Below, in pieces: positions 5,800 through 7,959 of a stretch of DNA of 7,959 bases; position 1 is the first letter of the stretch, and every line of letters begins with the position of its first letter. The notes beneath the pieces were generated by a model. The model searched no databases and was not told the origin of the DNA. It was given only the letters and a program-made list of their open reading frames with translations. The stretch comes from Candidatus Thorarchaeota archaeon. Lineage in GTDB: Archaea; Asgardarchaeota; Thorarchaeia; Thorarchaeales; Thorarchaeaceae. The position numbers and the translations under genes are program-made. The DNA is taken from positions 1 through 7,959 of the forward strand of contig JAHQWZ010000079.1 of NCBI GenBank assembly GCA_029856425.1, read 5' to 3'.

Positions 5800-6615
5800 A
5801 TGTCGGAATTGAACATTCGAGAGAAGAGTCTCTGGTTGTTTGACGTTGATAATACTCTCATATATGATGTGGATCATCCTGTGGTATTTCCAGATGCACT
5901 ACGTCTATGGAACGCCTTGATGGAAAATGGTAAGACCAACGCTGTTCTCACCAATGTGGGTCGGCTATCGTCTCGACAGATTCATGATGTGCTCAAGTCA
6001 GTCGGGTTTCAAACTGAGCGCAATAGGACCTTCAGTGCTGGCGGAGCTGCTGCAGCTTATGTGCATAATCGATCTCCGAGAGCGAGATGTTTCCTTATTA
6101 GCGAAGGCGGGGCTACAGAGGACTTTGTGGCTCAGGGATTAAATGTGACCAATAATCCCCCAATTGATTATGTAGCGGTTGCCGCGGACCGAGGCTTTAC
6201 CTATGCAGAACTCAACTTCGCGACAAAGATGGTTCGAGATGGAGCGCAGCTCATCTGCATAAGTGGCAGTTTCGAGTATAGAGGTGTCTATCTTGGAATG
6301 GAAGATGTCTATATTGGGGAACGATCGATTGTAGCAGCTATTGAACATGCAACCGGTGTTTCTTCGGTCGTCATTGGTAAGCCCCTACCAGAGATATTCA
6401 CTGAAACAATAGCCATCTTGGGATACAAGGCGGATGATGCTGTTATGGTGGGAGATAATCGCACCTCAGATATTGCAGGTGGAAACGCTGCTGGACTGAC
6501 AACAGTGCTTGTTAAGCGTGACCCTAATAATATCGTTCAGTTTGATTCCCAAGGCTACGACGATAAGCCCGATCTCTCAGTTGCCACCCTCGATGAGGTT
6601 ATCACCCTCTTCTAG
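5800..6615 (+). CDS. HAD-superfamily hydrolase, NagD-like (subclass IIA)
   Basis: From the ATG at 5800 the protein has 271 residues and carries the four HAD motifs: FDVDNTL (14-20, nucleophile D15 and acid/base D17), LTN (50-52, T51), GKP (193-195, K194) and GDNRTSD (218-224, D219 and D224). The long segment between motifs II and III (about 55-190) is the C2 cap of NagD-type phosphatases. The order and length fit sugar-phosphate, phosphoglycolate or nucleotide phosphatases, and the cap decides the substrate, which I cannot read. The frame is open upstream to TTG 5731, overlapping the cupin gene. That extension lacks family-like sequence, and the ATG places motif I at the usual distance from the N-terminus. 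No clear Shine-Dalgarno precedes the ATG; CATATTTC near 5755 could be a weak TATA element. Its last 14 bases overlap the 3' end of the opposing GTPase gene. Confidence 0.9.
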   Translation: MSELNIREKSLWLFDVDNTLIYDVDHPVVFPDALRLWNALMENGKTNAVLTNVGRLSSRQIHDVLKSVGFQTERNRTFSAGGAAAAYVHNRSPRARCFLISEGGATEDFVAQGLNVTNNPPIDYVAVAADRGFTYAELNFATKMVRDGAQLICISGSFEYRGVYLGMEDVYIGERSIVAAIEHATGVSSVVIGKPLPEIFTETIAILGYKADDAVMVGDNRTSDIAGGNAAGLTTVLVKRDPNNIVQFDSQGYDDKPDLSVATLDEVITLF

Positions 6616-7264
6616 CCTTCTTCGAAGTCCTTCCAGGCGACGAAGATTTCGAGGTCTTCCTTGCAGGCTTGGGATTCTTAGCCATATTTGACCAGTCATG
6701 ACCCTTCGGAACTAGGCCTTGAACTTCTTTGTGTGTCATACCTCCGATCAGCTCAAAGAGGTCTGTAACATTTGAGCCAGTGAGGGCACTAGTGATGATA
6801 TGAGGCGCCTTGAGGCTCTCAGCGAATTTACTGATATCCTTCTCTTCAACCCGGTGTGGCTTTTTATCCCCCTTGTTTGCTACGACTACGACTGGGACTT
6901 CTCCTCCAATATTCTCTGTGGCTTCACTAAGCCATCTTGGTAGTTGATTGAATGTTCTCTTTCTTGTGATGTCACACATGAGCACTAATCCACTTGCTCC
7001 ATCATAGAACGATTTGCGAAGTTCCTTGAAGACTTCCTGCCCAGCCATATCCCAAATGATTAGCTTTATTGTTGCCTTATTCTCGCCTTGGCCCATCTCT
7101 ATTGTTCGGCTATAATGCTGGACGCCAACTGTCGATTTGTAATCGTGTCTGAACCAGCCATGTGCCCATCGATTGACAGTGCTTGTTTTGCCTACACTTT
7201 CGGCCCCCGCAATGCAAATCTTGTAGACATAATTTGAACCGATTCCGGTAACCCCCTTGTTCAA
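6602..7264 (-). CDS. Ras/Rab-type small GTPase (Asgard-like)
   Basis: This 220-residue protein has every G motif of the Ras superfamily: G1 GAESVGKT (20-27), a G2 threonine in YKSTVGV (T45), G3 WDMAGQE (71-77, with the catalytic glutamine Q76), G4 NKGD (130-133) and G5 TSAL (158-161). It should bind and hydrolyse GTP as a molecular switch. The switch I and WDxAGQ regions are closest to Rab/Ran/Ras-like proteins, which are numerous in Asgard archaea. A strongly basic, serine- and lysine-rich tail follows the G domain (about 196-220, ending SKKARRG). There is no cysteine near the C-terminus, so CaaX or Rab-type prenylation is excluded; the tail could bind acidic lipids or nucleic acid. The start must be TTG at 7264: an in-frame TAG lies three codons upstream, and there is no ATG or GTG before the P-loop. 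AGGA lies close upstream. Confidence 0.93.
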   Translation of the reverse strand: MNKGVTGIGSNYVYKICIAGAESVGKTSTVNRWAHGWFRHDYKSTVGVQHYSRTIEMGQGENKATIKLIIWDMAGQEVFKELRKSFYDGASGLVLMCDITRKRTFNQLPRWLSEATENIGGEVPVVVVANKGDKKPHRVEEKDISKFAESLKAPHIITSALTGSNVTDLFELIGGMTHKEVQGLVPKGHDWSNMAKNPKPARKTSKSSSPGRTSKKARRG

Positions 7265-7360
7265 GGTGTCCTACTGCTCACTTCTAGCCAGAGTCATTGC
7301 ATAAGGTTTGTGGCTTCCCGGTCTGCAAAATGCGCGCAAGACTCAAAGGGTCCAAGATTT

Positions 7361-7370
7361 TGATATAAAT
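7361..7370. promoter_or_regulatory. TATA-like element between GTPase and B3/B4 genes
   Basis: TGATATAAAT reads ATTTATATCA on the minus strand. For the GTPase it would give a leader of about 75 bases. For the plus-strand B3/B4 gene it lies only about 15 bases before the ATG, which is too close for a start site at or before that codon. I therefore assign it, weakly, to the GTPase; a second weak candidate for that gene is CTTATGC on the minus strand near 7296-7302. Confidence 0.35.
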
Positions 7371-7379
7371 TCGATTTGC

Positions 7380-7959
7380 ATGAATAGAATACCCAAATTA
7401 AGATTCGATGTTGAACGCGAGGGTCTCAGCGTTTGGATAGCGAAGGTGACTAACCTTAAGCTCGGAGAATCCAGCAAGGCATTTGAGACCTTTGAGCAAG
7501 CCATCTTTGATGAGATACGGTCTCAAGATGATTTGGAGAGCATGAAGGATGACCCAATTTTCCGCTCCTATCGTGATCTCTACTGGACATTCGGAATGGA
7601 TCCTACAAAGCAACGCATTTCAAGCGAAGCATTGAGAAGGCGGATACTTCGCGGCCTCAACCTCTGGAGAATCTCTGATGTTGTTGATGTGGCAAATCTA
7701 GCATCGGCCTATCACAAATTACCAATTGGCTTGGTGGATGACGCAAAACGAGAAGGTGATTTGCGAATCAGAACCGCCCATAAAGGCGAGGAGTTTGTGA
7801 GGATTGGGGGTAAAATCATGAATTGCCGCGGCCGAGAGATAGTTCTTGCAGATGACGAGAAGATAATCTGCCTTGGATATGCGACTCATGACTCTGAGCT
7901 AACTAAGGTTGCTCCTGAGTCCAATGATGTTCTATTTCTCATCTATGCTGCTCAAGCGG
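7380..7959 (+). CDS. Stand-alone B3/B4 tRNA-binding domain protein (partial, C-terminus outside window)
   Basis: The frame opens with ATG at 7380 and runs off the right edge after 193 residues. The segment LYWTFGMDPTKQRISSEAL (67-85), followed by RRRILRG (86-92), LPIGLVD (114-120) and LRIRTAHKGEEFVRIGGK (128-145), is characteristic of free-standing proteins with a B3/B4 domain. The related domain in the beta subunit of phenylalanyl-tRNA synthetase edits mischarged Tyr-tRNA(Phe). The rest of that synthetase subunit is absent, and the protein starts only about 60 residues before the domain, so it is not pheT. A trans-editing or other tRNA-related role is an inference, and the function of the stand-alone family is not settled as far as I know. 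The gene is divergent from the GTPase. No clear Shine-Dalgarno precedes the ATG. Confidence 0.85.
   Translation, partial: MNRIPKLRFDVEREGLSVWIAKVTNLKLGESSKAFETFEQAIFDEIRSQDDLESMKDDPIFRSYRDLYWTFGMDPTKQRISSEALRRRILRGLNLWRISDVVDVANLASAYHKLPIGLVDDAKREGDLRIRTAHKGEEFVRIGGKIMNCRGREIVLADDEKIICLGYATHDSELTKVAPESNDVLFLIYAAQA

Noticed and set aside
6617..6628. A small palindrome (CTTCGAAG) near the HAD/GTPase junction, considered as a terminator.
   Set aside because: It is only eight bases long with no room for a loop, has no T-run, and lies within GTPase coding sequence.
7398..7613. A 71-codon minus-strand frame within the B3/B4 gene.
   Set aside because: The opposite strand carries an uninterrupted frame with conserved B3/B4 signatures, so this is a shadow.
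1..7959. A dedicated defence, mobile or CRISPR system.
   Set aside because: I found no repeat array, transposase, integrase, toxin-antitoxin pair, nuclease-helicase set or terminal inverted repeats. The DHH protein and Nudix enzyme are better explained as housekeeping genes.

Overview
The window looks like a piece of an archaeal chromosome, most likely from an Asgard archaeon (a Thorarchaeota-like lineage is my best guess, not proven). The reasons are a Ras/Rab-type small GTPase with all five G motifs, an archaeal RecJ-like DHH/DHHA1 phosphoesterase, TATA-box-like elements upstream of most transcription units, frequent GTG/TTG start codons, a moderate GC content, and tightly packed short genes. 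I see no tRNA, rRNA, insertion sequence, CRISPR array or phage gene. No stretch longer than 300 bases lacks a gene.

Layout. At the left edge (1-233, minus) lies the N-terminal part of a PRMT-like class I SAM methyltransferase. It is divergent from a two-gene plus-strand unit (344-1978) made of a TPR protein with a C-terminal four-cysteine zinc ribbon and a directly abutting Nudix hydrolase. After a clear TATA box (2041) comes a small four-helix membrane protein (2097-2570). It converges on a RecJ-like DHH phosphoesterase (2603-4141, minus), and two tandem hairpins occupy the junction. Two unrecognised minus-strand genes follow: a 113-residue protein with a single C-terminal membrane segment (4215-4556), and a soluble protein with an N-terminal coiled coil (4696-5217). 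A divergent promoter region then leads to a cupin (5394-5744) and a NagD-type HAD phosphatase (5800-6615). The HAD gene overlaps, tail to tail by 14 bases, a small GTPase on the minus strand (6602-7264). The right edge carries the start of a stand-alone B3/B4-domain protein (7380 to the end), divergent from the GTPase.

How the genes may work together. Most of the window looks like ordinary housekeeping and lineage-specific genes rather than one dedicated system. The firm pair is TPR-zinc ribbon plus Nudix, whose stop and start codons are adjacent. The most interesting part biologically is the eukaryote-like small GTPase, together with the nearby tail-anchored and coiled-coil proteins of unknown function. 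Those two have the form of membrane-adaptor or scaffold proteins, but nothing in the sequence links them functionally to the GTPase. Promoter and terminator calls are by eye and are weaker than the gene calls.
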